Positions 17,201 to 25,066 of a stretch of DNA of 33,910 nt are shown piece by piece; position 1 is the stretch's first letter; each line of letters opens with the position of its first letter. The position numbers and the translations under genes are program-made. Under the pieces are notes generated by a model that was given only the letters and a program-made list of their open reading frames with translations, had not been told where the DNA came from and made no database searches. Source of the DNA: Lachnospiraceae bacterium (GTDB lineage: Bacteria; Bacillota; Clostridia; Lachnospirales; Lachnospiraceae); the NCBI GenBank assembly GCA_017555455.1, contig JAFZGJ010000149.1, positions 1 to 33,910 of the forward strand. The letters run 5' to 3'.

Positions 17201-17417
17201 CATTTATGATTCCTCTTGCTAAAACGTATAAAATAAGCCCTAAAAAAATTGCAGTAGTAAATGAATAATTATTAATAACCGTTTCGAACATTTGTTCCCT
17301 ACAATCATCACCAAACAAATAATATCTTACGCAAAAATATTCTACCATAAATGACACGACAAAACATATCACTCCCAACAATAGTTTATGGCCACTAATC
17401 TTTATTTTTTCTTTCAT
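14274..17417 (-). CDS. Large multi-spanning membrane protein, probably GT-C-like
   Basis: 1047 residues. The first ~690 contain many hydrophobic segments with short loops. The last ~330 are soluble and beta-rich, ending in a hydrophilic domain. A loop motif SGDLHHAFEDVIGFSQ followed by PYEEY sits before the middle membrane segments. It resembles the acidic first-loop signature of GT-C glycosyltransferases that use polyprenyl-phosphate sugars on the outer face of the membrane. This is inference, and the family is not certain. AGGAGG precedes the ATG. The gene stands alone, with the IS110 relic upstream and 231 bases downstream before the next operon. The relic's edge may supply its promoter (TTGACT and GATTAT, 18 bases apart, 17465-17436). 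A role adding a side-branch sugar to the exported glycan would fit. Confidence 0.7.
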   Translation of the reverse strand: MKEKIKISGHKLLLGVICFVVSFMVEYFCVRYYLFGDDCREQMFETVINNYSFTTAIFLGLILYVLARGIINVVNYIRTTEVKRENADICFGGIIFVGGIIFSTIWMIVTGNKFQKYTDIIFETTSGTATNKSPERALPYALILLGIVLYTLYYYWREKRTVVRDMEIITNKSFTNINDIIISSLGVVISSWFIFYTNISDVLVITSILVFFVYFKYPEILWEALSFYFLLIYAEIGIYRLYVILEGRLSISSTLLCIIAAIVTIGIVFTQKNKEKICQISFIPQLFIPFILLNLLQNQYLEYGGYRTIEVPYRITLLVWILIVFFVLNLLYVILKRKKDMSKGNSITIGTLITIFFTNCYRNSGAIMSGDLHHAFEDVIGFSQIFEKSLQPYEEYISASGFYSVLQGAFFKFAGKGLFSNLNVANNVYFLFIALALVVTLCLHLDRKSVLCVGILFSISDYNRVHLIIPIVLILIYPKLIEKTNSWLKVWVLSSFLHGLYYPTYGAAVCLGFMPLGIYQVSRYIKSGELKKDVKKVRFWLGWIVCILPIIAGLNILWGTFLHVKSMAEQTIYADGIVKFSQTILSGVMNYLSFFPGIRMACVNSIAFVVPVFLVLIVYFCVLSIGKIQINNKKVIIQNKQNLCCMSSLIIILLIAYTFTFIRLDSASLFARNTYMLLTICTLLFIFSLIYLEDKLKKFVICVAVAIPSIWGGVAIHNIDSSLQAQFTIPENYIYVENDKISKWGKGYVQKNIYDSVEAEYSKMSNDSKKTFYYGTMPSFGYYYLCDVKAVGTLEYGLTVKGYTATEEAVNLLRRHPSIVGGYGDIYTGSYAFYNYYLYNWLLTSGEYIWSTERDAFIPNINKLSIDEVREINKNIATIPENFNMGLHANSIGRSFASLDERFEKKDILYNCTYDNEIYSIEFEEVINGDEVDYVYVEFGNLNLEPYYCYFNVGAEEEINSLLEQFLLQKRYNKGMQLYIEWSDDYGKSHRVYAEMNDGKLLIPLGAGAKWLLHNHEGVDIGVVKDGAPIEIPEITEIRFLKLKEVK

Positions 17418-17547
17418 GACTTATTTCCTCCTCATATAATCAAGTCTTTTTTGTTGAAAAGTCAAGGTTTTTAGCCTTGTATATCTCAGTGAATGAGCCT
17501 AAAGTCATGGACGTTTCAATGTATCAAGTACTGAAATAGCGGTTAAA

Positions 17548-17602
17548 GGGTATACGAAATAAAACGTCTTTGTTTTTCGCTTTACTGGCCGTGTGTATAC
17601 CC
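17548..17602 (-). repeat. Long hairpin in the IS110 non-coding end, possible bridge-RNA part
   Basis: GGGTATAC (17548-17555) and GTATACCC (17595-17602) are exact reverse complements, 39 bases apart. They lie inside the non-coding stretch that follows the transposase relic. A smaller GGGG/CCCC hairpin lies nearby at about 17717-17730. In related elements of the IS1111 group this region encodes the RNA that guides recombination. Whether this relic still makes an RNA is unknown. Confidence 0.35.
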
Positions 17603-17911
17603 ATCCCTCTATGTCAGCTAACCTCCTATATCCACCAGGATCATCTCTGTACCCAGAGGTCTTCACTTCCTTCGTCCTGCCTATCCATAACCAGAGTCTC
17701 AGCTTTGCTCCCTAACGGGGTCTATGCCCCATAGTGATAATTCCTCCCGACTACTGGCTCATTCTTTGTTTTCTGATTACTGACCCGCTTCCTATATCAG
17801 CACTGCTTCCAGTGGACGTTTCCTGCCACCCTCTGCGTATACAGTGGCTACGCACTTCATAGTCTCCTACATTGTTACTGTTTCTGATTAAGCTGCCTGT
17901 AACATTCCCAG

Positions 17912-18429
17912 TCATTTAATATCCTCCAGCATCTTTGCCGGATTATAATCCACACCTTTTGTAAGAATTGCATAAAACACTCTTATTACCTTTGCTGCTA
18001 CAGCCATCAGTGACTGCATCTTCTTTAACGGATTCTACTTTCTGGTCGTGTAATAATGGTGTAGTTCACCAAACTCCCGATTCTTTCCCACAAGTGACAT
18101 TGCAACCTCGAATAACAGATATCTCAGTCTCTTTCAACCACGCCTGCTGATTGTTGTTTCGCTCTTGTGTTTACCAGAACTGTTTTCTACCAATGCAAGT
18201 CCTGCAAGCTTCTGCAATTCTTTAGGATTGTCAAAGCGGCTTATATCGCCTACTTCTGCAAGGAATCCTGACACTGTCTTGATTCCTACTCCCTTTGCCC
18301 GTATAATAGCAGGTATCTGAGACTGTGCTCCCCCTAACATAAGTAATTTCTTCATCCTCTTTCCGCCTTGTCCCATTTATGTTGTAACTTCCTTAGTAAG
18401 TCCTCATCTTTATTATATATTCGTATTCT
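17912..18429 (-). pseudogene. Broken IS110-family transposase, C-terminal half
   Basis: The part around 18134-18376 reads as the C-terminal Transposase_20 domain: KGVGIKTVSGFLAEVGDISRF split over residues of that frame, then LQKLAGLALVENSSGKHK with the conserved Ser, and TTISRRG. The next codon is TGA where the family has Arg. The same frame then continues as KRLRYLLFEVAMSLVGK and HHYYTTRK, meets a TAG, and goes on through NPLKKMQSLMAVAAKV to a natural-looking stop at 17912-17914. Upstream a different frame gives DEDLLRKLQHKWDKAERG, so there is a frameshift near 18362. Two nonsense codons, one frameshift and a missing N-terminal half make it inactive. Confidence 0.85.
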
Positions 18430-18456
18430 AATATAATATATTTTTTCTTCTTATAA

Positions 18457-18910
18457 TTATTTAGTATTGTACATATCTTCGTAATATTTCTGATAATCGC
18501 CACTGGTTACGTTCTTCATCCCGTCTTCATTTTCAAAGAACCATTTAATAGTAAGCTTAATACCTTCTTTGAACATAGTTTCCGGTTCCCACCCGATTTC
18601 AGCTTTGATTTTGTCAGGAGCGATAGCATAACGTCTGTCGTGACCTTTTCTATCTTCTACATATGTGATTAAGTCTGTAGATACCAATTCTTTTCTAGGA
18701 TCACTTTCCGGTAACATCTCCTGTAAGGTTTCAATGATAATATTGATGATTTCAATGTTCCGTTTTTCTTTATGTCCATCGATGTCGTAAGTTTTAAACA
18801 ATCTTCCCTGTTCCTGAACCATGTCGATGGCTTTTGCATGATCTTCTACATATAACCAGTCATGAACGTTTTTACCATCACCGTATACAGTAATTTTTTT
18901 GCCCTGCAAT
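18457..18910 (-). pseudogene. 5'-truncated second copy of rmlB
   Basis: The last ~150 codons of a dTDP-glucose 4,6-dehydratase. It aligns with 7795-8248 at a constant offset of 10662 bases with no indel from 18469 to 18910, at high nucleotide identity judged by eye. Homology stops abruptly after 18910. Missing are the NAD-binding half, the STDEVYG segment and the YxxxK catalytic pair, so it cannot work. Several substitutions strike residues conserved in the intact copy (RDWLYVEDH to HDWLYVEDH, VGGHNEK to IDGHKEK, EDWMKN to EDGMKN), consistent with loss of selection. The frame is still open; an apparent ATG at 18909 is formed at the junction itself. Confidence 0.9.
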
Positions 18911-19437
18911 TAATCCAATATACTTCTTCTGTTGTAGCCAACATTCAAAAAATATAGAAGCATTATGTAAAAAACAAACACTGTAGCATAATTATAGTGC
19001 TGCCCTTAACAAACAGACCAACCACCAAATACTATCATTAGCGAACAAATAGTTTTATTATAGCCCTTTATTCCTTTAATTGTTATGTATCGATTAGAAA
19101 AAAAGCTAAAAAAACATATTTTAAAGCCAACCCTATAAATAATCCTACTCCCATATTTTCTGCCTTAAACAGAAAAACTACCCAGTTAAAAGGATCCAAG
19201 AAAAAGTATGATGTCCATGTTATCGTTGAAGTTCATAACCCTCGCCCCATATCCCACAATTTAAAATCTTTCAACAAATTCTTAGCATAAGCAATACTTG
19301 GCCAATAACTACAGTATGTATCTGCTCCGATGGCGAAATACATATACATCTTTCCCGAAAATAAAATAGGAAAATATATTAAGTTAAAAAGAAAACTCGT
19401 TGCAATAATAAAATAAATATCATATTTTTCTATTCAT
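18911..19437 (-). pseudogene. Frameshifted N-terminal relic of a YfhO-like membrane protein
   Basis: No single frame is open, but the minus strand gives a continuous membrane protein when frames are switched. From an ATG at 19437 the frame is lost in an A-run. The next frame reads YDIYFIIATSFLFNLIYFPI, FAIGADTYCSYWPSIAYA and KLWDMGRGL, then TGA at 19233-19235, then FFLDPFNWVVFLF and NMGVGLFIGLALKYVFLA. After a shift near 19100 it reads RYITIKGIKGYNKTICSLM, is cut by TAA at 19006-19008, continues as GQHYNYATVFVFYIMLLYF, shifts again, and ends in FECWLQQKKYIGLIA at the rmlB junction. The first-loop Asp with YWP and the DPFN motif match YfhO-type GT-C proteins. At least three frameshifts and two nonsense codons show advanced decay. 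Confidence 0.75.
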
Positions 19438-19511
19438 TAATATACTATCTACTCGCTTTCTATTTTTATATTTACTTATTTTCCTAGCTCTTTTATTGAT
19501 TAATTCTTAAT

Positions 19512-20597
19512 CTATTTCGTTAATACATTTATAATCTTCAAAAATGTAGAACGAACACCATCACGTTTAAAAGAATCTACCACTTTTTGATAATTTGTCA
19601 TTGCAGAACTTGCGGTAAACTTCTGTGAAATTTCCCTATTACTTAACGCAAACGGATCCTCTATGCTGAACATAACATCTCTGTTATTTCTATATTTAAC
19701 ACGAAGTTTATCATCAATCATTTCTCCTGAATAATAGTGACTATATGTCCAAGGCGTTTTTGACACATTGTCAGCATTATTCTCTTCATGTAATTTACAA
19801 TATTCTTCATGCAAATCTTTAAATGGATGTGGACCTTCCGGAAGCCAATTTGTAATACAATTCTGAAGAGTTTGTCCATATCCTGAAAAATGAATAAATC
19901 TTAACTCATCACCTTTCACAAGATACTTTCCATTTTCTTTACTCATTCCACAATCTAACAATGACCATGTGGCAAAATCATATCCTCTATGTTTAAATAT
20001 CTCTACATCAAAGAAACACGGAGCTAAATCAATCCATTTTTGATCCGTGAAAATTCCTCTCTGTATATCATCATAACAAAATAGATACAATCTATCTGCC
20101 CACCAATTAATAAAACGTTCTGCCTCTTCACTATGATTAACACCTAAAAATCCAAGATTATAAACTCCATGAGCTGTAGATGATAATTCCATATCAATAT
20201 TTCCAGCCTGTAATAAATGCGGACATAGTACAATAGGTCTTGTGTCCAATAAGTCTCTTAACTCAACAAAGTCAGAATATACATAACAATCTGGATCTAA
20301 ATATACAAACTTATCTTCTTCTGGATGTGTTTTTAATAAATATCTAAAAAATTGACCCTTTACAGCAGTAGATGCTTCAACAATTGCATGTTTATATATA
20401 AACTGGTCAAAATTTCCTTCCCACATATCTTTTGATAAAATAACCTTATCAAAATAAGGAGAATTCATTGATTCTGGAATTTCTCTTTCTGTTAAACATA
20501 CATAAAACTGTGCATCCGGTATATTTTCCTTTACAGATTTTGCCAATGTTCTTGCTTTGTGTGCATAATTTGTACATATCGATGTAAATACTATCAT
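19512..20597 (-). CDS. GT8-like glycosyltransferase
   Basis: 361 residues. The N-terminal IVFTSICTNYAHKARTLAKS is a Rossmann-like start, and the metal-binding motif is FVYLDPDCYVYSD (DPD at residues 101-103). NLGFLGVNHSEEAERFINWW and HFSGYG follow, as in GT8/LgtC-like retaining transferases and their capsule-locus relatives. I place the start at 20597 because GGAGG lies seven bases before that ATG; an ATG five codons earlier overlaps this ribosome site. It is the last gene of the long glycan operon, followed by the YfhO relic. It likely adds one sugar or a side group to the polymer in the cytoplasm. Donor unknown. Confidence 0.75.
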   Translation of the reverse strand: MIVFTSICTNYAHKARTLAKSVKENIPDAQFYVCLTEREIPESMNSPYFDKVILSKDMWEGNFDQFIYKHAIVEASTAVKGQFFRYLLKTHPEEDKFVYLDPDCYVYSDFVELRDLLDTRPIVLCPHLLQAGNIDMELSSTAHGVYNLGFLGVNHSEEAERFINWWADRLYLFCYDDIQRGIFTDQKWIDLAPCFFDVEIFKHRGYDFATWSLLDCGMSKENGKYLVKGDELRFIHFSGYGQTLQNCITNWLPEGPHPFKDLHEEYCKLHEENNADNVSKTPWTYSHYYSGEMIDDKLRVKYRNNRDVMFSIEDPFALSNREISQKFTASSAMTNYQKVVDSFKRDGVRSTFLKIINVLTK

Positions 20598-20616
20598 TTG
20601 TTTATCCTCCATATTA

Positions 20617-21456
20617 TTATCGCGTCATCCAGTGAATTATTGTTCTAATCACGGGAATCTTTGTCAAAATTTTCGCCTTATCTAATACTTTTTCATACTG
20701 CATTCTTATGTGTATTTGCTCTATAAGCGCATCCCTCAATAACAGTGCATATTGCTCACTATTTCTTTCATAAAAATCTTTATGATTATGATATATTTGC
20801 CTATAAGCTTCTTTCATACGATTAGTTTCTGATTGAAATTTTGTTGTTCGCGAAACAGGTTTTATTCTATAGTGGAATAATATTTCCGGGATTTGGTATA
20901 TTGTCCTTCCTAATTCAAGAATAGACAACCAAAAATCATAATCTTCCATTCCCTGTTTCATATTGACATTAAAACCGCCTACCTTTTCCCAATCTTCTTT
21001 ATAAAATAGCGCTGTAATAAAAACAACATTATCAATTAACATTTGTTCAAACGAGTACGCCGGCAAATCCCACTTTCCATTTTTTTCTCCGAACAGATCC
21101 GCTTCACAATATACTACACCGATATCAGAATCATTCTCTAAAATATGTACCGCTTTTTCCATATATGTAGAAGCAATCTTATCATCTGAATCCAATGGTA
21201 GTATATATTTTCCTTTTGCACATTGAATTCCGTAATTTCTAGCACCTGATGGTCCTAAATGTTTCGAATGAAGTACAGTTATATTTTCACTTTCTAAACT
21301 CTCTACAATTTTTATAGTTTCCTTATCAGTTGAACCATCATCAATCACAACCAGTTCCCAAAATGGATAAGTTTGTTCTTTCAGCGATTGTATTGCCTCT
21401 TTAATATACTTGCCATCATTGTAACATGGCATAATTACGCTCACTAACTTGTTCAT
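20617..21456 (-). CDS. GT2-family glycosyltransferase
   Basis: 279 residues, GT-A fold. VSVIMPCYNDGKYIKEAI starts the domain. DDGSTD (39-44) binds the nucleotide and LPLDSDD (Asp89, Asp91, Asp92) the metal. GMEDYDFWLSILELG contains the ED catalytic-base motif. The start is taken at 21456, where AGAGGTGG precedes the ATG. An ATG at 21477 lacks a ribosome site and would overlap the methyltransferase gene. Eight bases separate it from that gene's stop, so both are in one transcript. Acceptor and donor cannot be assigned. Confidence 0.92.
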   Translation of the reverse strand: MNKLVSVIMPCYNDGKYIKEAIQSLKEQTYPFWELVVIDDGSTDKETIKIVESLESENITVLHSKHLGPSGARNYGIQCAKGKYILPLDSDDKIASTYMEKAVHILENDSDIGVVYCEADLFGEKNGKWDLPAYSFEQMLIDNVVFITALFYKEDWEKVGGFNVNMKQGMEDYDFWLSILELGRTIYQIPEILFHYRIKPVSRTTKFQSETNRMKEAYRQIYHNHKDFYERNSEQYALLLRDALIEQIHIRMQYEKVLDKAKILTKIPVIRTIIHWMTR

Positions 21457-21464
21457 TTCCACCT

Positions 21465-22616
21465 CTAGTTTACACATATATTATCTTTAAGCAAAATTTT
21501 ATATTTATACATTTCATTTTGTAATAATATATATACCTTATAATTTCCTTTTCTCACATCATCTATATTCATAATGACATCTAATCCTGAATAATAATAA
21601 TTCTTTTTTCTATTCCCATACTTCCCTTGTATATCATCTCTTTTTCTAAAATTTATTCCCCTAATATACTCTATTTCCTCATTTTCAAACATAAGTTTTA
21701 CTTTAGTTTTTTTACTATCTTTATCACTTAAAAAAACCCATCCCCAAATACTTAAAATCCTTTCTTCTAATTTAAATAAGTCAATGTAATAAGTACATTC
21801 TTTTTTAGTTGGAACTTTATGCTCACTTATATACGTTCTGTTTTCATGACTATCTTTAAAATTTTTTATAATAGTATCCTGTTTTCCATAAAGTGTATCA
21901 CTCTTATAAACTACATATAATATAGAAGTATCTGTTAGCGCACTTTCTTCAAATTCCTTCTCTCCAAAAAACGTCTTTCCCAATTGGTGAACTCCAAATC
22001 CCGCATTTTCAAGCCTTTTTATATAATCATTTTTATTATATGCCCTAACATGGTCTTCTTGTCCAAAACGAAACCTGTTTTCCTCTTCCGATAATCCCCA
22101 TTCTTCATCCGTTTCCTCACGATTTAAATCTATCGGAACAGTAACTATCCCTATCCCTCGTGAATCTAAAATTCTATACAACTCCGCCATAGCTCTCTTA
22201 TCATTTTCAACATGCTCTAAAACATGACTACAAACAATAAAATCATAAGAACCATCCGCAATTACACTCATATTTTGAATATCTATTTTATAATCCACTC
22301 CATCCATATATAAGTCGGCAGTGTCAAAACAACTAGATGCCCAATTTGAAAATAAATATCTCTGTAATGCCCCCGAAGGTGCAATTTCCAAAAACCTTAT
22401 CTCTCCTCCAAAACTATCCCTTAGCTTTCGAATAAATGCAACATTTAATCTATCTCTATCTGAAGAATAACAATTCGGACAAGAATATTCCTCTCTATTT
22501 AAGGTTTCTGGTTTTGTTTTTTTCTCTTTACCATATCTCTCAGAAATTTCAATATATTTTTTTTCAATTGGAATAAATTTATCTGTTGTTGTTCCACACA
22601 CTATACATCTTCTCAT
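21465..22616 (-). CDS. SAM-dependent methyltransferase with zinc-ribbon-like N-terminus
   Basis: 383 residues. The N-terminus carries two CxxC pairs (C4/C7 and C46/C49) that could hold zinc. A class I methyltransferase domain follows: SAM motif I in RFLEIAPSGALQRYL (74-88), then YDFIVCSHVLEHVEND (124-139), which is the Methyltransf_11 pattern. The last ~120 residues (from about KLEERILSIWGWVFLSDKDS) form a beta-rich module like those appended to capsule-locus transferases. The start at 22616 has a perfect AGGAGG, and one base separates it from the upstream GT2 stop. It could methylate a sugar or cap the chain end. A cap recognised by Wzt's C-terminal domain is one possibility, but this is inference. 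Confidence 0.8.
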   Translation of the reverse strand: MRRCIVCGTTTDKFIPIEKKYIEISERYGKEKKTKPETLNREEYSCPNCYSSDRDRLNVAFIRKLRDSFGGEIRFLEIAPSGALQRYLFSNWASSCFDTADLYMDGVDYKIDIQNMSVIADGSYDFIVCSHVLEHVENDKRAMAELYRILDSRGIGIVTVPIDLNREETDEEWGLSEEENRFRFGQEDHVRAYNKNDYIKRLENAGFGVHQLGKTFFGEKEFEESALTDTSILYVVYKSDTLYGKQDTIIKNFKDSHENRTYISEHKVPTKKECTYYIDLFKLEERILSIWGWVFLSDKDSKKTKVKLMFENEEIEYIRGINFRKRDDIQGKYGNRKKNYYYSGLDVIMNIDDVRKGNYKVYILLQNEMYKYKILLKDNICVN

Positions 22617-22617
22617 T

Positions 22618-24120
22618 CTATTTCCTCCTAAATAACAAAAATCTTTGCCTCTTTTGTTCAACACAATTTTCTTTCTTTACTATACTCCTTATATAACTAG
22701 AAACTTCTTCATCTCCCAATCTAGTAATTTTCCCTCTAACTTTTATATTTACATTTGATAAATTTTCTTGTGGCAAATTTATTTCATATATAGGATCTAA
22801 ATCAATGAAAATCTCTTCTCTATCTTGGATTTCCAATGCATTAATCGCTTTAAATTGCACATATTCATTATTTATTTCTATATCTTCTAGTTCTACTTTA
22901 ACCATAATACCTTCCGCCGGATCAAATCTTAAAGCTACAATATTTTTTCCCCTTGGAACCTCTATGACACATTTCATTTCAAATATATCTGAATTAATCA
23001 AATCATATTGTTCTGTAAATGCTTTCTCTATGTTATAACCATTTCCTGTATCATAATAGATGCTTCTGACTTGTTTACTTCTTTTCGGTAAAATTCCAAA
23101 AATATCTTCTTCTCCGGTATCCTGCTGAAACATCCTAGCTGTATAACCATATTGTTCTTTTATCATCTCTGCATCTTCTGGATTGCTTAATACCTTATAA
23201 AGTAATTGTAATCCATAAAGCCGTGTATAAACTGGCATGTTCTTTTCAGTACATATTCTCCCCAATACATACTCTGTAGAAAAATATTGTCTATTACAAT
23301 ATTTTTTTGCTTCCGGAAAAACTTTTAAAAATTCATCTCGTTCTGTAATTTCTTTGTATTCGTCTAACATTAAATACAATTCAACTGTTGAACGTATCTG
23401 AGTATCTACACGTAAACCACTAGAATTTTTATTTCCCAATCGAACCCTAAATTTCATCAATGGTTCAGGTAATACATATATCTCATACTTTTTACATAAC
23501 TGTATCCACTTAACAAAATCTGGGATTTGTCGCAATTCCTTATGGAAGAAATTATTTTCTGAGTATACATCTTTTCTTATCAATACGCTTGGATGGCATA
23601 AGCAATTTCCTTGATAAAAAAAATGATTAAGCCATTCATGTCTTGTTCTATTTGAAACGTTAAATCTATTGTGATAAAATCCCTCCTTACTATCATATAT
23701 TTTACCATATTCATCTATTGCAACTGCATTTGTGAATACCGCTACATATTCTGGATTTTTTTCTATAAATTCAACTTGCTTTTGCAACTTTTCTTTTTCC
23801 CACACATCATCACAATGATTAATTGCAATATACTCTCCTACTGCATAATTTTCTACTGCATCTGCAACAATTCCACTTCCCCAATTATATTCATGACGCA
23901 CCGTTATAATATGTGGATACTTTTCTTTATATTTGCATATTTTTTCCCACGACAAATCAGTAGAACAATCATCAACTATAATGAGTTCATAATTTGTATA
24001 AGTTTGATTAAGTATAGAATCAATACTTTTCTCTATGAATCTTTCACTGTTATAAGATGTTAAAACAACTGATATCTTCACTATAATTTCTATTGATATA
24101 TTTACGTCACTATATATCAA
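22618..24120 (-). CDS. GT2-family glycosyltransferase with a C-terminal beta-rich module
   Basis: 500 residues. The GT-A domain has ISVVLTSYNSERFIEKSI, IIVDDCSTD and AINHCDDVW as nucleotide- and metal-binding segments. The last ~150 residues are beta-rich, with NIVALRFDPAEGIMVKVEL, like modules found after the catalytic domain in other capsule GT2 proteins. The start is uncertain. TTG at 24120 has AAAGGGG in front. GTG at 24081 would give the more usual beginning (Lys-Ile-Ser-Val-Val directly after Met) but has no ribosome site. It follows a 139-base gap after the radical SAM gene. Role: one linkage of the exported glycan. Confidence 0.88.
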   Translation of the reverse strand: MIYSDVNISIEIIVKISVVLTSYNSERFIEKSIDSILNQTYTNYELIIVDDCSTDLSWEKICKYKEKYPHIITVRHEYNWGSGIVADAVENYAVGEYIAINHCDDVWEKEKLQKQVEFIEKNPEYVAVFTNAVAIDEYGKIYDSKEGFYHNRFNVSNRTRHEWLNHFFYQGNCLCHPSVLIRKDVYSENNFFHKELRQIPDFVKWIQLCKKYEIYVLPEPLMKFRVRLGNKNSSGLRVDTQIRSTVELYLMLDEYKEITERDEFLKVFPEAKKYCNRQYFSTEYVLGRICTEKNMPVYTRLYGLQLLYKVLSNPEDAEMIKEQYGYTARMFQQDTGEEDIFGILPKRSKQVRSIYYDTGNGYNIEKAFTEQYDLINSDIFEMKCVIEVPRGKNIVALRFDPAEGIMVKVELEDIEINNEYVQFKAINALEIQDREEIFIDLDPIYEINLPQENLSNVNIKVRGKITRLGDEEVSSYIRSIVKKENCVEQKRQRFLLFRRK

Positions 24121-24157
24121 TATGCCCCTTTCTAACTTTTCTTCTTTACTGATTCCC

Positions 24158-24259
24158 TTATATAAAACAGAAATTCAACCCCAAATATTGTTCCAATATT
24201 TTTCTTAATCTGTATAATTTGTAAATAAACTCCTCATTTTTATATGTAGTTAACTCTTC
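24158..24259 (-). other. In-frame open extension behind the radical SAM stop codon
   Basis: Directly after the TAA that ends the radical SAM gene, the same frame stays open for 33 codons up to another TAA at 24158-24160. The translation is protein-like (EELTTYKNEEFIYKLYRLRK, then ILEQYLGL) and reads naturally on from the preceding residues if the stop were a Lys or Glu codon. I read it as the lost C-terminal tail of that enzyme, or as a programmed extension. There is no start codon or ribosome site of its own. Confidence 0.35.
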
Positions 24260-25066
24260 TTAATCCAGCTGCTGTGCTGGCGTTACCCTCGGTACATCAT
24301 TGCACAATCCCACACAATGGGCACAAGAAGTACTACTCTTTAATCCATACATTGTCAATAAGTCTCTTCTCTTCTCTTCAAAAGAAATTGATTCATCTAA
24401 CAATGGAACATATTCACCTTTCTTTTTTGGAATGATACCATTCTTCATTCTCCAAAATCCTCGCGAACAACTATGCAATTCGCCTTCATTTATTATGTAA
24501 TACTTCCCAACTCTATGAAGACACTTTTGTGCATTCTTTTCTCTCTCACTCTCGTTTTCCCATTTAAGCGAATGATCAGAAAAATCTATCCAACCATCAT
24601 AGTACAAATTGTCACCATAAAACTTTGATATTCTATATGTAATCCCTCTCTTTTTCAATTCCTCTTCTACTTCGTTAATCTTTTTCGATAAATGTTCACC
24701 ATAATTACTCAGTACTACTCTTGTTTTTTGTTTATGCTTTTCAAACAAATCCAACACATTATTCGGAATCATCATCGTTCCATTCGTTACAAAATCTACA
24801 CTTTTTAAAATCTGTTCGTCATATGTATACACTTCTTCCATAATATCGTACGTTTTATCGTTCAATAATGGTTCCCCCCCCGTTATTGTAAATGTTTCCA
24901 CAGTATCAACAACTTTAAAATATGCCTCTAATACTTTTCTTGCCTCTTCAATTCCCATAGAATGCCGTTCTTTATAGTATGGGATAAATGCCAGACAATG
25001 TTTACACTTCAAATTACAAAAAGTAGTTATATTTAATACCGTTCTCTTTAAATTAATTTCATTCAT
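24260..25066 (-). CDS. Radical SAM protein with SPASM-like C-terminus
   Basis: 268 residues. It binds a 4Fe-4S cluster through CNLKCKHC (C17, C21, C24) and SAM near TGGEPL (62-67). The C-terminal third has further cysteines (CLHR, CSRGFW, SCAHCVGLC) that could hold a second cluster as in SPASM proteins. It starts within the acetyltransferase gene by a four-base ATGA overlap, with GGAGG seven bases before the ATG. The pairing suggests both act on the same sugar or precursor. The reaction is unknown; deoxysugar or amino-sugar modification is an inference from context. The open frame behind its stop hints that it once was about 34 residues longer. Confidence 0.8.
   Translation of the reverse strand: MNEINLKRTVLNITTFCNLKCKHCLAFIPYYKERHSMGIEEARKVLEAYFKVVDTVETFTITGGEPLLNDKTYDIMEEVYTYDEQILKSVDFVTNGTMMIPNNVLDLFEKHKQKTRVVLSNYGEHLSKKINEVEEELKKRGITYRISKFYGDNLYYDGWIDFSDHSLKWENESEREKNAQKCLHRVGKYYIINEGELHSCSRGFWRMKNGIIPKKKGEYVPLLDESISFEEKRRDLLTMYGLKSSTSCAHCVGLCNDVPRVTPAQQLD

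Larger units (their letters stand above)
17440..18450 (-). mobile_element. IS110-family element relic
   Basis: This is a remnant of an IS110-type insertion sequence, oriented on the minus strand. It consists of the C-terminal half of the transposase (17912-18429, broken) and about 470 bases of non-coding DNA after its stop. The N-terminal DEDD-type catalytic half is missing. Composition is richer in G and C than the flanking glycan genes. The long non-coding end after the transposase gene is where IS1111-subgroup elements encode their bridge RNA. The exact ends are not defined, because these elements lack long terminal inverted repeats. It sits between the large membrane protein gene and the truncated rmlB. 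Confidence 0.75.

Noticed and set aside
17968-18150. Plus-strand open frame of 60 codons over the IS relic
   Set aside because: It is the reverse complement of recognisable transposase sequence.
18457-18909. Functional short dehydratase gene
   Set aside because: Although open, it lacks the NAD-binding half and the catalytic residues, and its ATG is created at the recombination junction without a ribosome site.
19440-19511. Rho-independent terminator after the glycan operon
   Set aside because: Only a weak all-AT palindrome (GATTAA/TTAATC) without a T-tract is present; not convincing.
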